64,000 nucleotides of DNA from Clostridiales bacterium (GCA_019417465.1 DXVF01000012.1:7851-71850), one strand, 5' to 3'. Counted from the first letter of the stretch, positions 19,668-30,032 are shown. Numbers and translations: made by a program. The notes: generated by a model from the sequence alone, not told the origin.

Positions 19668-21251
19668 ATGAAAGTAAATTTCGTAAAATATATTTTTATT
19701 GCAATACTTATATCTCTAATAGGGTTTGCTATTTATTTTATCTATAATAAAGTAGGAGATGAAGATGAAAATAAAGCACAAGAAGAGATACAAGAAGTGC
19801 AGTATTCTAAAGAAATAACAATTGGAATTTCAAATTATGATAATATAAATCCAATTTTAACTAATAATAAAGAAATAATAAATATAAGTAAATTAGTATT
19901 TGAACCATTAATTAGTTTAGATGAAGAATATAAAAAAGAATTATGTCTTGCAAAAGAATGTGCAAAAATAAATTCAAAATCATATCTAATAAAGATAAAT
20001 AATGATATTAAATGGTCAGATGGAACAAATTTAAAAGTAGAAGATATTGAGTTTACTATAAATAAATTAAAAGAAGGAAATAGTGTATATTCAACTAATG
20101 TAAGTGAAGTAAGTCAAGTTCAATTAATAGATGATTCTACTATTAGAATTGATTTAAATAAAGAAAATGATTTTTTTGAATACAATTTAGTTTTTCCAAT
20201 ATTACAAAAAAGTAATTATACAAATGGTGACTTATCTAAAAATAGTATGCCAAATGGAACTGGAATGTATAAAATCACCAGTATAGATAGTAATAAAATT
20301 GTTCTAGAAAAGAATGATAATTGGAGCCAAAAAGATAAAAATCCTAAGATAGAGAAGATAAATCTTTTACTTTTTTCAGATATGGGAGAATTATATAATA
20401 GTTTTAAAATTGGAAATGTTGATGTGATTCACACATCAAATATAAACTATAACCAATATATTGGTACTTTAGGATATAAAGTAAAAGAATATAAAGGAAG
20501 AGAGTTAGATTTTCTAAGTTTGAATTGTGAAAATGAAATTTTGAGTCAAAAAGAAGTAAGAAAAGTAATTTCTTTTGCAATTGATAAATCTAATATTATT
20601 CAAGAGGTTTATAATAATAAATACTATATATCAGATTGTGTAATTGATTATGGAACATATCTTTATAAAAAAGAAAATGTAAGTTTAGGATATAATATTG
20701 AGCAATCAAAAAAGATATTATCAGAAGCGGGTTGGACATATAAAAATAATAAATGGCAGAAAAAAAATACTTCAGGAACTACCAAAAAATTATCTCTTAA
20801 TCTAGTTGTTCAAACAAATAATGAAAATAGATTGAAAGTTGCAGAATTAATAAAGGAACAATTAGAACAAATTGGAATAGAAATAACAATAAAAAAAGTT
20901 ACTGATTCACAATATAAAGAGTACTTGCAAAATAAAAATTATGATATAATTCTTACAGGAATAAATAATGGATTTAGTAATGATTTACAATATTTTTATG
21001 GAGAAGGCAATATAGCAAATTATAATAATACAGAAGTAAAAGATATTATTAATGAATTAAAAAATATAAGTGACGATAATTTAGCATGTGAAAAGTATAA
21101 TAAGTTATTTGAAATTACACAAGAAGATATGCCATATATTACTTTATATCGTAATAAAAATATACTTATATTAAATCAAAAAATGTCAGGAGAGTTTAAT
21201 CCTAATAACTATTCTTTATTTTATAATTTGGAGTCGTGGTGTAAGCAATAG
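19668..21251 (+). CDS. Oligopeptide/nickel-type ABC transporter substrate-binding protein
   Basis: A 527-residue family-5 solute-binding protein. One N-terminal transmembrane segment (FIAILISLIGFAIYFIY), without a lipobox, anchors it. The SBP_bac_5 pattern includes LVFEPLISLDEEYKKEL, the WSDGTNLKVEDIEFT motif, NSMPNGTGMYKI and AIDKSNIIQEVY. No permease or ATPase genes follow, so it is an orphan binding protein. Ligand unknown. Confidence 0.85.
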   Translation: MKVNFVKYIFIAILISLIGFAIYFIYNKVGDEDENKAQEEIQEVQYSKEITIGISNYDNINPILTNNKEIINISKLVFEPLISLDEEYKKELCLAKECAKINSKSYLIKINNDIKWSDGTNLKVEDIEFTINKLKEGNSVYSTNVSEVSQVQLIDDSTIRIDLNKENDFFEYNLVFPILQKSNYTNGDLSKNSMPNGTGMYKITSIDSNKIVLEKNDNWSQKDKNPKIEKINLLLFSDMGELYNSFKIGNVDVIHTSNINYNQYIGTLGYKVKEYKGRELDFLSLNCENEILSQKEVRKVISFAIDKSNIIQEVYNNKYYISDCVIDYGTYLYKKENVSLGYNIEQSKKILSEAGWTYKNNKWQKKNTSGTTKKLSLNLVVQTNNENRLKVAELIKEQLEQIGIEITIKKVTDSQYKEYLQNKNYDIILTGINNGFSNDLQYFYGEGNIANYNNTEVKDIINELKNISDDNLACEKYNKLFEITQEDMPYITLYRNKNILILNQKMSGEFNPNNYSLFYNLESWCKQ

Positions 21252-21340
21252 AAAGGTTAGAGTTTGCAGATTATTTAAGTGGCAATGTCAATGTATTTTG
21301 ATATTCATAGTTTGTTTTAGTTGGAAGTGATAATGTTACC

Positions 21341-21502
21341 GCCTCAGAATGGTTAATATATATTTTTTTTAAACCAATCTTGAAGCGTGGCAGGCGAGAG
21401 AAATTAGTTATCTTTATACCACGCAGTTTAGGTAGAAAAGTAGGATGGGGTGTGGGGCCATCAGCGATTGGTTTTAAAAAATATATATTAACCATTCTGA
21501 GG
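21341..21502. ncRNA. Structured RNA or MITE candidate with 38-bp terminal inverted repeats
   Basis: Arms gcctcagaatggttaatata... (21341) and ...tatattaaccattctgaggc (to 21502) are near-perfect complements over 38 bp. Inside are gcgtgg/ccacgc and gatgg/ccatc stems and a G-rich tract (gatggggtgtggggcc) that looks conserved rather than random. It fills the 398-bp gap before recA. Form and genome context recall the clostridial raiA-type RNA, but I cannot confirm that; a MITE is the alternative. Confidence 0.55.
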
Positions 21503-21579
21503 CTAGTATGTGCCATTTGGATTAACTGTGAATGGCGATTAATATATTTAATAAATTTTAAAAAATGTCAAATTAGGTA

Positions 21580-21607
21580 TTGACAAAAAAAATTAATAGT
21601 ATATAAT
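21580..21607 (+). promoter_or_regulatory. recA promoter
   Basis: TTGACA at 21580, 16-bp spacer, TATAAT at 21602. No convincing LexA box was seen around it. Confidence 0.65.
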
Positions 21608-21649
21608 AACAATACAAACAAATGTTTAAAAAGAAATTGGAGGAATATT

Positions 21650-22708
21650 ATGAGTGCAGAAAATGTAGAAAAGAAAAAAGCTTTAGAAGCAGCCTTAGGT
21701 CAAATAGAAAAGCAATTTGGAAAAGGTTCTGTTATGAAATTAGGAGATTACACAGCTATGAGTGTAGAAGCAATCCCAACAGGTGCTTTAAGTCTAGATG
21801 TAGCATTAGGAATAGGAGGAATACCTAGAGGAAGAATTATAGAAGTATATGGTCCAGAGTCATCAGGGAAAACAACACTTACATTACATATGATAGCAGA
21901 GGCACAAAAAATGGGTGGAGAAGCAGCTTTTATAGATGCTGAACATGCATTAGATCCTGTTTATGCTAAACATCTAGGTGTAGATATAGATAATTTAATA
22001 GTTGCACAACCAGATACTGGTGAACAAGCATTAGAAATAGCAGAAGCTTTAGTAAGAAGCGGTGCTTTAGATATTATTGTTGTAGACTCTGTTGCAGCAT
22101 TAGTACCAAAAGCAGAAATAGATGGAGACATGGGAGATTCACATATTGGTTTGCAAGCAAGATTAATGTCACAAGCATTAAGAAAATTAGCAGGTGCAAT
22201 AAATAAATCAAAATGTGTTATAGTATTTATAAATCAATTAAGAGAAAAAGTAGGGATTATGTTTGGCAATCCAGAAACTACTACTGGTGGTAGAGCATTA
22301 AAATATTATGCATCAGTAAGACTAGATATAAGAAAAATAGAAAACTTAAAACAAGATGGAGAAGTTGTAGGAAATAGAGCAAGAGTTAAGGTTGTAAAAA
22401 ACAAAGTAGCTCCACCTTTTAGAGAAGCTGAATTTGATATTATGTATGGAAAAGGAATATCAAAAGAAGGAAACATAGTGGATTTAGCTGTTAATCTAGA
22501 TATTATAGAAAAAAGTGGTTCATGGTTTAGTTATGAAGGAACTAGAATTGGACAAGGTAGAGAAAATGTAAAGAAATTCTTAATTGAAAATCCAGATATA
22601 ATGAAAGAAGTAGAAAATAAGATTAGAGATAACTTTTCACAAGCATTTGAAAAAAGTTTAGGTGATGAAGAATCTAATGAAAAAAATGATAGTGAAGATG
22701 AAGAATAA
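21650..22708 (+). CDS. recA: Recombinase RecA
   Basis: The homologous recombination and SOS ATPase, 352 residues. Walker A is EVYGPESSGKTTLTLH, then FIDAEHALDP, Walker B DIIVVDSVAALVPK, loop L2 INQLREKVGIMFGNPETTTGG and RALKYYASVRLDIR. The C-terminus is acidic (DEESNEKNDSEDEE). recX follows 14 bp later. No in-frame CGG occurs. Confidence 0.98.
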   Translation: MSAENVEKKKALEAALGQIEKQFGKGSVMKLGDYTAMSVEAIPTGALSLDVALGIGGIPRGRIIEVYGPESSGKTTLTLHMIAEAQKMGGEAAFIDAEHALDPVYAKHLGVDIDNLIVAQPDTGEQALEIAEALVRSGALDIIVVDSVAALVPKAEIDGDMGDSHIGLQARLMSQALRKLAGAINKSKCVIVFINQLREKVGIMFGNPETTTGGRALKYYASVRLDIRKIENLKQDGEVVGNRARVKVVKNKVAPPFREAEFDIMYGKGISKEGNIVDLAVNLDIIEKSGSWFSYEGTRIGQGRENVKKFLIENPDIMKEVENKIRDNFSQAFEKSLGDEESNEKNDSEDEE

Positions 22709-22722
22709 GAGAGGTTTTAATC

Positions 22723-23172
22723 TTGTATACAATAGAGGAATTTGATAGACAGAAAACGAAAGTTTTAAAATATATAATTTTTAAGAAAAGAACTGAATAT
22801 GAAGTTAGACAAAAATTTAGGAATGTAATTGAAGATACATTACTTGAAGATATTATTCAAGATCTAAAAGAAAATTTATATATAAATGACGAAGAATATA
22901 TAGAAAGAGCTGTTAGTGAATTTATAGCTATTAATACTCTTTCTATAAAGCAAATAAAATATAAATTATATTCAAAAGGATTAAAAAGTGATTTAATAGA
23001 AAATTATATTGAAGAACATAAAGATGAATTACAAGAATATGAAAAAAATAATGCAGAAAAAATTGTACAAAAAAAGATTAATTCAGTCGAAGAGGAAAAA
23101 TTGAGAAATTTTCTTAAAAGTAAAGGTTATAAAGAAGATAATATAAAAAGTGCTTTATATGGAGGAGAATAA
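22723..23172 (+). CDS. recX: RecX regulatory protein
   Basis: A 149-residue helical-repeat protein that inhibits RecA filament growth. The TTG start is supported by AGAGAGG at normal spacing. Repeats of about 45 residues are visible (KRTEYEVRQKFRN, IKQIKYKLYSKGLKSD, LRNFLKSKGYKEDNI), matching the three-helix RecX modules. It lies directly after recA and its stop overlaps the scpA start. Confidence 0.88.
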   Translation: MYTIEEFDRQKTKVLKYIIFKKRTEYEVRQKFRNVIEDTLLEDIIQDLKENLYINDEEYIERAVSEFIAINTLSIKQIKYKLYSKGLKSDLIENYIEEHKDELQEYEKNNAEKIVQKKINSVEEEKLRNFLKSKGYKEDNIKSALYGGE

Positions 23173-23930
23173 TGCAAAATGTATTAACATTAGAAACAAA
23201 TAAATATGCAATAAAGATAGAAAACTTTGAAGGGCCATTAGATTTACTATGTCATTTAATTGATAAAAATAAAATGGATATATGTGATGTAAAAATTAGT
23301 GAAATAACAGATCAATATATAGATTATATTGATACAATGGAAGAATTAAATCTAGAAATAACTAGTGAATTTTTAATTATGGCATCAACCTTACTATATT
23401 TAAAATCTAAAACTTTGTTACCAGTAGAAACAGAAGAAAAAGAAGAATTATCTGAAGAAGAACTTTTAAGGAGAATTATAGAATATAAAAAGTATAAAGA
23501 GATAACTAAAAAATTAAAAGAATTTTATGCAGAAAATAGTAAAAGAATAAGTAAGCTACCTGATGAAATAGAATTGCCGAAACAAAAGTTAGAAAGAGAC
23601 TATAATAAAGACCTAATTCCGGAAAATTATTCGAAAGTAATAAATAAAAATAAATCAAGACTTAATAAAAATGCAAAAAATATTCAAAAAATTGCTATAA
23701 CAGAAACTTATAGTGTTGGAAGTAAAGTAAAGCAAATGTTTAGAGAATTAGTAAGAAACAAAAGATTTGTATTTAATAGAATGTTTTCTGTAAAAAAATG
23801 TAATAGAAATGAAGTCGTAACAGCTTTTTCTGGATTATTAGAAATGTCTAGAAGAAGTAAAGTGACAACAGCTCAATTAGAATTATTTGGTGATATAACA
23901 GTAGAAAAGCAAAAAAGAAATATATCATAG
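23172..23930 (+). CDS. scpA: Segregation and condensation protein A
   Basis: A kleisin subunit of the SMC-ScpA-ScpB condensin, 252 residues. The N-terminal signature is IENFEGPLDLLCHLIDKNKM and DICDVKISEITDQYIDYI, with the SMC-binding helix TSEFLIMASTLLYLKSKTLLP and a C-terminal winged helix ending AVTA-type sequence (VVTAFSGLLEMSRRSKVTTAQ). scpB does not follow here, which is unusual. Confidence 0.93.
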   Translation: MQNVLTLETNKYAIKIENFEGPLDLLCHLIDKNKMDICDVKISEITDQYIDYIDTMEELNLEITSEFLIMASTLLYLKSKTLLPVETEEKEELSEEELLRRIIEYKKYKEITKKLKEFYAENSKRISKLPDEIELPKQKLERDYNKDLIPENYSKVINKNKSRLNKNAKNIQKIAITETYSVGSKVKQMFRELVRNKRFVFNRMFSVKKCNRNEVVTAFSGLLEMSRRSKVTTAQLELFGDITVEKQKRNIS

Positions 23931-24093
23931 TTATATTTCGATTTTTGTAATCTGATTATTGCTATAAATGACTATGTAGCAAATTATAATAAATATATGT
24001 CTAATTAATAATTAAAACATATATTTATTGGATTAATATTGATTAAATTAATAAAAAATGGAAAAAATAGTATTATAGAACAAAGAAGAGGGA

Positions 24094-24783
24094 ATGTCTA
24101 TGATGCTATTTTTTTTATGTGTATTAATAATATTTCTATTTATATTTTTAGTAATTAGATATTCATCCATAAGGATATCTATAATAAATTTAGATATAGA
24201 TACGGATAATAAAAATATTATAAATGATTATCAGTTTGAATTTGGTATATATTTTCTTAGCAAAATAAGAATTGTAAGATTTAAAGTAAATGAGAAAAAA
24301 ATAAAAAAGCTAGAAAATTCAAAATTTCTAAAGAAGATATCTAGGGTTGATTTTGGTCAAATTACGAAAAAATTAGAAAATAAAGTTTTAAGTAGATATA
24401 AAGATTTTAATATAACAAAATTTACAAAAGTGTTCTTAAAAAAAATGAAACCAGAAATTTTAAAATTTAAATTAATTTTGAAAATTGGATTTGGAGATAT
24501 TATGCTTACAACTTATGCAGTTCCATTTATTTCGACATTAATATCATTGGTTTTAAAATTAACTGTTAAGAATGTAAATTTGAAAAATAAAAAAAGAGAA
24601 TATTATTATAAAATAGAGCCAAAATATAATAAAAATATAATTAATTTAAGATTAAATTGTATAATAAATGTAAAAATGGTACATATTATCAATATAATTT
24701 ATATCTTTTTTATTAAGAAAGGAAGAAGTGATGAATATGAACGAACATCCTATAGAAGGTCTTATGGTTACAGCCATGAATAG
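24094..24783 (+). CDS. DUF2953 family membrane protein (YtfI-like)
   Basis: A 229-residue protein. It has an N-terminal transmembrane helix (LCVLIIFLFIFLVIRYS), a basic middle and a second hydrophobic stretch near 150-160. The C-terminus ERTSYRRSYGYSHE is typical of clostridial DUF2953 proteins, which overlap the gerW start exactly as here (about 50 bp). Possibly made during sporulation with GerW; function unknown. Confidence 0.78.
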   Translation: MSMMLFFLCVLIIFLFIFLVIRYSSIRISIINLDIDTDNKNIINDYQFEFGIYFLSKIRIVRFKVNEKKIKKLENSKFLKKISRVDFGQITKKLENKVLSRYKDFNITKFTKVFLKKMKPEILKFKLILKIGFGDIMLTTYAVPFISTLISLVLKLTVKNVNLKNKKREYYYKIEPKYNKNIINLRLNCIINVKMVHIINIIYIFFIKKGRSDEYERTSYRRSYGYSHE

Positions 24784-25369
24784 TATTAGAGATATGGTAG
24801 ATGTAAATACTATAATAGGAGAGCCTATTGAAGCTCCTGGAAATGTAGTAATTATACCAATTTCAAAAGTAGGTTTTGGATTTGCATCTGGTGGAAGTGA
24901 ATTTAATGGAGAAACAATAGATGAATATAAAAAGAAAGATAAAGAAGAAGCCATACAATATAGACTACCTTTTGGTGGCGGAAGTGGAGCAGGTGTGAGT
25001 ATTACTCCAGTAGCATTTTTAGTAGTTCAATCTAATAATGTAAAATTATTACCAGTAAATCATACATCATCAATAGATAAATTATTAGATTATGTACCAG
25101 ATTTAATAGAAAAAGTAAATAGCATGTTAAATAAAACAATGCAAAATAAAAAGGAAGAAAAGAAAGAAGAAAGACAAGAAGAGAGGAGAAAAGATAAAGA
25201 GAGAATGGAATATTTAGAAAATCTAAAAGAAGAATTTGGAGAAGAAACAAAGTCTAGAACTAAATCTAAAACAAATAAGGGAACAAATAAAAAAACAGCT
25301 CCAAAGACAAAGAAAAATATAGAAATTGAATATAGTGATGAAGATTTTATTTTTGATGAAGATGAATAG
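24731..25369 (+). CDS. gerW: GerW/YtfJ family sporulation protein
   Basis: A 212-residue protein. The N-terminal domain carries the family core: HPIEGLMVTAMNSIRDMVDV, TIIGEPIEAPGNVVIIPISK, VGFGFASGGSEF and PFGGGSGAGVSITPVAFLV. A long charged, Lys/Glu-rich C-terminal tail is unlike the compact Bacillus form. YtfJ/GerW is needed for L-alanine germination in Bacillus. The ATG at 24731 is chosen over the adjoining GTG. Confidence 0.88.
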   Translation: MNMNEHPIEGLMVTAMNSIRDMVDVNTIIGEPIEAPGNVVIIPISKVGFGFASGGSEFNGETIDEYKKKDKEEAIQYRLPFGGGSGAGVSITPVAFLVVQSNNVKLLPVNHTSSIDKLLDYVPDLIEKVNSMLNKTMQNKKEEKKEERQEERRKDKERMEYLENLKEEFGEETKSRTKSKTNKGTNKKTAPKTKKNIEIEYSDEDFIFDEDE

Positions 25370-25410
25370 TATATTTATAAATTTGATTATATAAGATAAG
25401 ATGTAAAAAT

Positions 25411-25439
25411 TTGACAAAACACGGTAAATTATGTAAAAT
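25411..25439 (+). promoter_or_regulatory. Promoter of the degenerate integrase gene
   Basis: TTGACA, 17-bp spacer, TAAAAT. Two overlapping hairpins (agcattat/ataatgct and aatgctaattagcatt) follow in the leader, an arrangement that could attenuate. Confidence 0.5.
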
Positions 25440-25528
25440 AAAATTACAAAGCATTATATTTTTTCATAATGCTAATTAGCATTGTCCTATAGGAAAACAA
25501 ATTTTTTATTCAACAGGAGGAAAAAACA

Positions 25529-26575
25529 ATGGCAAGAAAAGGTGAAAACATTCGAAAGCGGAAGGATGGAAGATGGGAAGCAAGATATCAAGTTACAGAT
25601 GAACAGGGAAATAAAAAGTACCGCTCTGTATATGGTAAAACTAAGTCTGAAGTTAGGCAAAAGCTAAGAGAGAGGAAGCAGCAATCGAGTGCTGTAAAAT
25701 TCTCAGAACAAGCAGAGGCCTGGTTACAAGAAAAACGTAAGACAGTGAAAGCTTCTTCATATGCAACATATTCAACCATCATTGAAACATACTTGAATCC
25801 ATTTTTTGAAGGAATGGCAGTTGAAGAAATTGACGAAAAAGAGGTCGACAGATTCAAAATGTCAATTAATGATGGTTTAAGTAGCAAAACACAGGAAAAT
25901 ATTATTGTTTGCTTGAGCATGATTCTTCGTTTTCAAAGAAAAAAAGCTACAATTCTTGACGATACACTGACTAAGTCAAATGACAGTGGTGTAAAGAAGA
26001 TTTTAACAAAAGAAGAAGTTGTACGGTTTATCAGGTATTTAAGAGATGATACAGATTTGATTAAGTTAGGCATACTAGTACTTATGTGCACAGGTATTCA
26101 AATTGGAGAGCTATGTGCTCTTAGATGGAAGGATATCGATATCCATGAAGGATATGTAACAATCAGTAGAACGATGCAAAGGGTCTCAGGAAAATCTGTA
26201 GGTGAAGTATCTAAAACAAGACTAGTTATTAGTGAAGTGACAGAAAGAAAGATACCACTATTAGATGTCTTGAAAGTAGAGCTTATGAAACAACAAAAAC
26301 ATACAGGATTCTTACTAACTGGCACAGGAAAGGGATATGAGCCAAGAAGAATGGAAAACAATTTAAAACTTTTAGCAAAAGAAGCAGGATTAAATGATGA
26401 CATTACATTTAGCCAGCTAAGGGACTCTTTTATCGTAATTGCGATTGAATCTGAAATGGATTTAAGAGTCCTTTGTGAAATACTTGGCATAAATTGGAGT
26501 TCACTTAAGAAATATTTCAAATATATTGCGATTAAGGACTCAAAACAGGAAATGAGCAAGTTGAATTTAATTTAA
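25529..26575 (+). CDS. Tyrosine-recombinase homologue with degenerate active site
   Basis: A 348-residue integrase-like protein with the AP2-like arm-binding start (MARKGENIRKRKDGRWEARY), a SAM-like core-binding domain and a catalytic-type domain. The active residues are altered: TGIQIGE instead of TGLRIGE (first catalytic Arg is Gln), FSQLRDSF instead of FHxLRHTF, and LGINWS instead of LGHSS. The Tyr in KKYFKY may remain. Strand cleavage is therefore unlikely and a DNA-binding or decoy role is possible. Codon use is less A/T-rich than its neighbours. Two in-frame CGG codons (25559-25561 and 26024-26026) must be read as Arg, so a host that shifts at CGG would truncate it near residue 11. Confidence 0.8.
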   Translation: MARKGENIRKRKDGRWEARYQVTDEQGNKKYRSVYGKTKSEVRQKLRERKQQSSAVKFSEQAEAWLQEKRKTVKASSYATYSTIIETYLNPFFEGMAVEEIDEKEVDRFKMSINDGLSSKTQENIIVCLSMILRFQRKKATILDDTLTKSNDSGVKKILTKEEVVRFIRYLRDDTDLIKLGILVLMCTGIQIGELCALRWKDIDIHEGYVTISRTMQRVSGKSVGEVSKTRLVISEVTERKIPLLDVLKVELMKQQKHTGFLLTGTGKGYEPRRMENNLKLLAKEAGLNDDITFSQLRDSFIVIAIESEMDLRVLCEILGINWSSLKKYFKYIAIKDSKQEMSKLNLI

Positions 26576-26600
26576 ATGATAATCCGAACAAAGCCGAAAA

Positions 26601-26647
26601 GAAATCACTAACTATTAATATTGAATAGTTATGTGATTTCTTTTTTT
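26601..26647 (+). terminator. Terminator after the integrase homologue
   Basis: gaaatcac...gtgatttc hairpin with inner ctatt/aatag pairing, then a run of seven T. Confidence 0.8.
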
Positions 26648-26668
26648 GTTTTGTTTAAATATAATGTT

Positions 26669-27914
26669 TTATCTAAGCAAACAGAACCAATTTTTATACA
26701 AATATGAAACCATATTCATTAAACCATTTTTCTTAATTTCTTTATCTGATACAACATCTACAGTTCCAATAAGTTTTCCATCTAAGGTAAAGCTTACTTC
26801 ACCAATTTTTTGACCTTTAAGAATAGGTGCTGATAAATTCTCATCAATTGATATGTTTTGAGATATATTTTTATCTTCGCCTTTTTTTAATAAAGTACCA
26901 AAATCATCTTTAAATATTGCGTTTATTTCAGATTCTACTCCTTTTGTGACAGTAACTTTTTTTATCGAATCATTCTTCTTAGAAAGTTCTTTGTATGAAT
27001 AATTATTAAAACCATAATCTAATAATTTTTGAGCTTCGGAGAAACGTACTTTAGTACTTGGAGCTTTCATTATTACAGCTATTAAAGAAAGTCCATTTCT
27101 TGTAGCACTTGCAGATAGATTGTATAGAGCAAGTGATGTAGAACCAGTTTTTAGACCAGTTGCACCTTGATAATTTCTAATTAGTTTATTTGTATTTACA
27201 AGTTCAGATTTTCCGGTCTCTTAGACTATCCATCCATATGGTTGTATAATTTGTTATAGATGGGTGTTTAGTAAGTAATTCTCTAGACATTAAGGCAATA
27301 TCATAACTTGATGTAATATGACCATCTTCATCTATACCATGACAATTTTTAAAACATGTATCATTCATACCAAGTTCTTTTGCTTTTTGATTCATTTTTT
27401 CAACAAAAGCTTCCTCACTTCCTGCAAGAAATTCTGCCATTGCTACAGTGCAATCATTTGCAGAAACAACACAGATTGCTTTTAACATCTCATTTACTGT
27501 TAGTTCTTCTGTTTCATTTAACCAAATTTGTGACCCTCCCATAGAACTTGCATTAGAACTACATGGAACTTTATCTTCTAATGTTATTTTACCACTATCT
27601 ATAGCTTCCATTATTAATAAAACGCTCATTACTTTTGTTACACTTGCTGGACGTAATTGTTCATGAATATTATGTTCGTATAATATTTGACCACTATTTT
27701 GCTCTATTAATATAGCACTTCCAGATTCCAAATTTAATGAATTAGAATTTTGAACTGGTTCAGATTCGTTTGCATTTGTTTGAAGAGATTCTGATAAGCC
27801 ATAAGAATCAGACCAGATATATGTATATTCTGAACCAAAAACAATTGTATAAAAAGATGATATAAGTATTATTAAAATACAGATAAGTTTTATTATAAAG
27901 TTTTTTAAGGACAT
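26669..27914 (-). CDS. D-alanyl-D-alanine carboxypeptidase (DacF-like), read through a CGG +1 site
   Basis: A penicillin-binding serine peptidase that trims peptidoglycan stem peptides. It has a signal peptide, then the catalytic S-x-x-K in LRPASVTKVMSVL, the S-x-N in VSANDCTVAMAEF and the K-T-G in GATGLKTGST. The frame breaks at CGG 27213-27215. Skipping C changes LRDRKI-stop to LRD-GKSELVNTNKLIRNYQG, the conserved (F/R)DGKxxL.NTNKLI segment, and so recovers the KTG triad and the C-terminal PBP5-like beta domain. The joined length is 414 residues. Without the shift the enzyme lacks its KTG motif. The sporulation-associated DacF is the likeliest orthologue; plain DacA is possible. Confidence 0.9.
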
Positions 27915-28039
27915 ATAAAAACCCCTCCTAAATAAGATATTAAATCTTATTCAAGGAGAGTAAAGAATATTCTATGAATTTTGGAATATAGATTAGATAT
28001 TATAAAATTGTAGTAAATATAAATGGCATTTATAATAAG

Positions 28040-28715
28040 TTATGATAGTTTTACTATTCTTACTGTTACTGTGTTCCCATCTGTACTTACATACATTTTT
28101 ATAGTATTTGGTGAATCATTTCTAAATTTTAAATCTAATGAATTATATGCAACAGTTGCATCTTTTCCTTGTTCTATATAAGGAACTTTCTTTCCATGGT
28201 CATGGTGTTCTGTGACAGTTAATCCACTAGATGCTAAAACAGCATTATAAAGGGTAGTACTTACTTGGCAGTTACCTCCACCTAAAGCTTGCTCTGTTTT
28301 TCCATCAACTATTATATCAGCTTCTTTGTAACCTTCTTCTGCAGTAGATTTTCCGGATTGTATTACAAAAAGAAAATGTTTTACCACTTTCGACAGTAAT
28401 TCCATTTAGTTTAGAACAAGTTATTCTAATATTATTTTGTCTATTTTCGCGTTTATCTATAATATTTGTCGAAAATGACCCGAGTTCTGTTTCTACTGGA
28501 GTAGGAGAAGGAGATGTAATTTCATTTTTAGGTTCATTAGTAGTATTATTACTTGATTCGTTTGTAATGTTAGTAGTTGTACTTATTCTGCTTATTTCAG
28601 TATTTTGATTATCTGTATTTTCAGTTTTATTATTTTCTTCTTTTTTTGTACAGCCTGATAAAATTAGCATAATTGTACATAATATTAAAAAATAATTAAT
28701 GAATTTTTTTATCAT
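28040..28715 (-). CDS. VanW-like lipoprotein, read through a CGG +1 site
   Basis: A 224-residue lipoprotein. The signal ends LSGC (lipobox) and is followed by a Ser/Thr/Asn-rich linker, then the VanW domain. CGG at 28353-28355 interrupts it. Skipping C gives FSFCNTI-GKSTAEEGYKEA, the VanW motif (FSFN..xGxxTxExGY), and the rest (QALGGGNCQVSTTLYNAVLAS, then ITEHHDHGK-type VTEHHDHGKKVPYI) is complete. The start ATG at 28715 has AGAGGTG upstream; the longer frame is unlikely. VanW function is unknown; it is often found with cell-wall enzymes, and here it is next to the carboxypeptidase. Confidence 0.88.
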
Positions 28716-28888
28716 TTGTAACACCTCTAAAAAATATTTTGAAATTATATTAATAGTATTTGTATAAAAAAATACAATATTCATAAAAATAAAAATTTGT
28801 AAACTTTACAAAAAATACTTGTAAAAAATTCAATTATTGGTATAATAAGTAAGAAACATAAGAATACAAGAGTTTGTGGAGGAATTTT

Positions 28889-30032
28889 ATGATTAAAAAA
28901 GTTGCAATACTTGCAAATGGAGGAGATGTTTCTGGTTTTAATGCAGTAATAAGAGCTATTGTAAAAACAGCAGAACACAACAATATCGAATGTTATGGAT
29001 TTATAGATGGATATAGAGGACTATTAAAAAATAATTATGTTAGACTAAGTACACAAAATAGTAATACTGCATCTGGAATTTTACCAAAGGGTGGATCTAT
29101 AATAGGTTCATCAACAAATGCTAATGTATTTCATTATAAAGTGGAGGAAAATGGACAAGTAGTATATAAAGATTTATCAGATAAATGTGTACAAAATGTA
29201 AAGGAAGATGGATTTGATTGCATATTTACATTAGGTGGAGATGCAACACAAAAATCAGCAAGGGATTTTTCTTTAAAAGGAATAAATATAATAGGTGTAC
29301 CAAAAACAATAGATAACGATGTTGCATGTACAGATATTACTTTTGGATATAATACAGCTGTATCAGTTGCAGCAGAAGCACTAGATAGACTCCATACAAC
29401 AGGAGAAACCCACCATAGAATAATGATATTAGAAGTAATGGGGAGATATGCAGGTTGGATTGCTTTAGAATCAGCTATAGCTGGAGGAGCAGATATTGCA
29501 TTAATTCCAGAAATACCATATGATATAAATAGTGCTGTAAGAAAAATAGAAGAAAGAAGAAAAAAAGGTAAAGAATTTAGCATAGTAGTTGTTGCAGAAG
29601 GTGCAATGCCAAAAGGAGGAACAATAACTGTTGCATCAACAAGAGATAATGGTATAGGAGTAGATAATACTAAACTTGGAGGTGCTGGAGAAAAAGTTGC
29701 TAAAGAATTGGAATCTTTAACAGGACTAGAAGCAAGATGTACAGTACTTCGGATATATGCAAAGAGGAGGTACACCAACAGCTTTTGATAGAGTGTTATC
29801 TACAAAATATGGTGCTAAGGCTATGGAGCTTGCTATGGAAGGTAAATTTAATGTATTAACAGTAATAAAAGATGGAAAATTAGATTCAGTTTCATTAGAA
29901 GATGTAGTAGGTGAAAACAAGCAAATAGGAGCAGTTTCAGGTAACACAAAAGAAAGTAATATAAGAAAAGTAAGTATGGATCATGATTTAGTTAAAACTG
30001 CCAGAAACATAGGAATATGTTTAGGAGACTAA
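28889..30032 (+). CDS. pfkA: 6-phosphofructokinase, read through a CGG +1 site
   Basis: Phosphorylates fructose 6-phosphate in glycolysis. It shows NGGDVSGFNAVIRAIV, GSIIGSSTNA, FTLGGDATQKSA, VPKTIDNDVACTD and ILEVMGRYAGWIALESA. PKTIDND and GGDA (not GGDG) suggest the mixed or PPi-type group III rather than classical ATP-PFK. CGG at 29750-29752 interrupts the C-terminal effector/substrate region. Skipping C gives CTVL-GYMQRGGTPTAFDR, an exact PFK signature with a conserved Gly. The joined length is 380 residues. The ATG at 28889 follows GGAGG. A real loss of pfkA would disable glycolysis, so recoding is the better reading. Confidence 0.93.
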
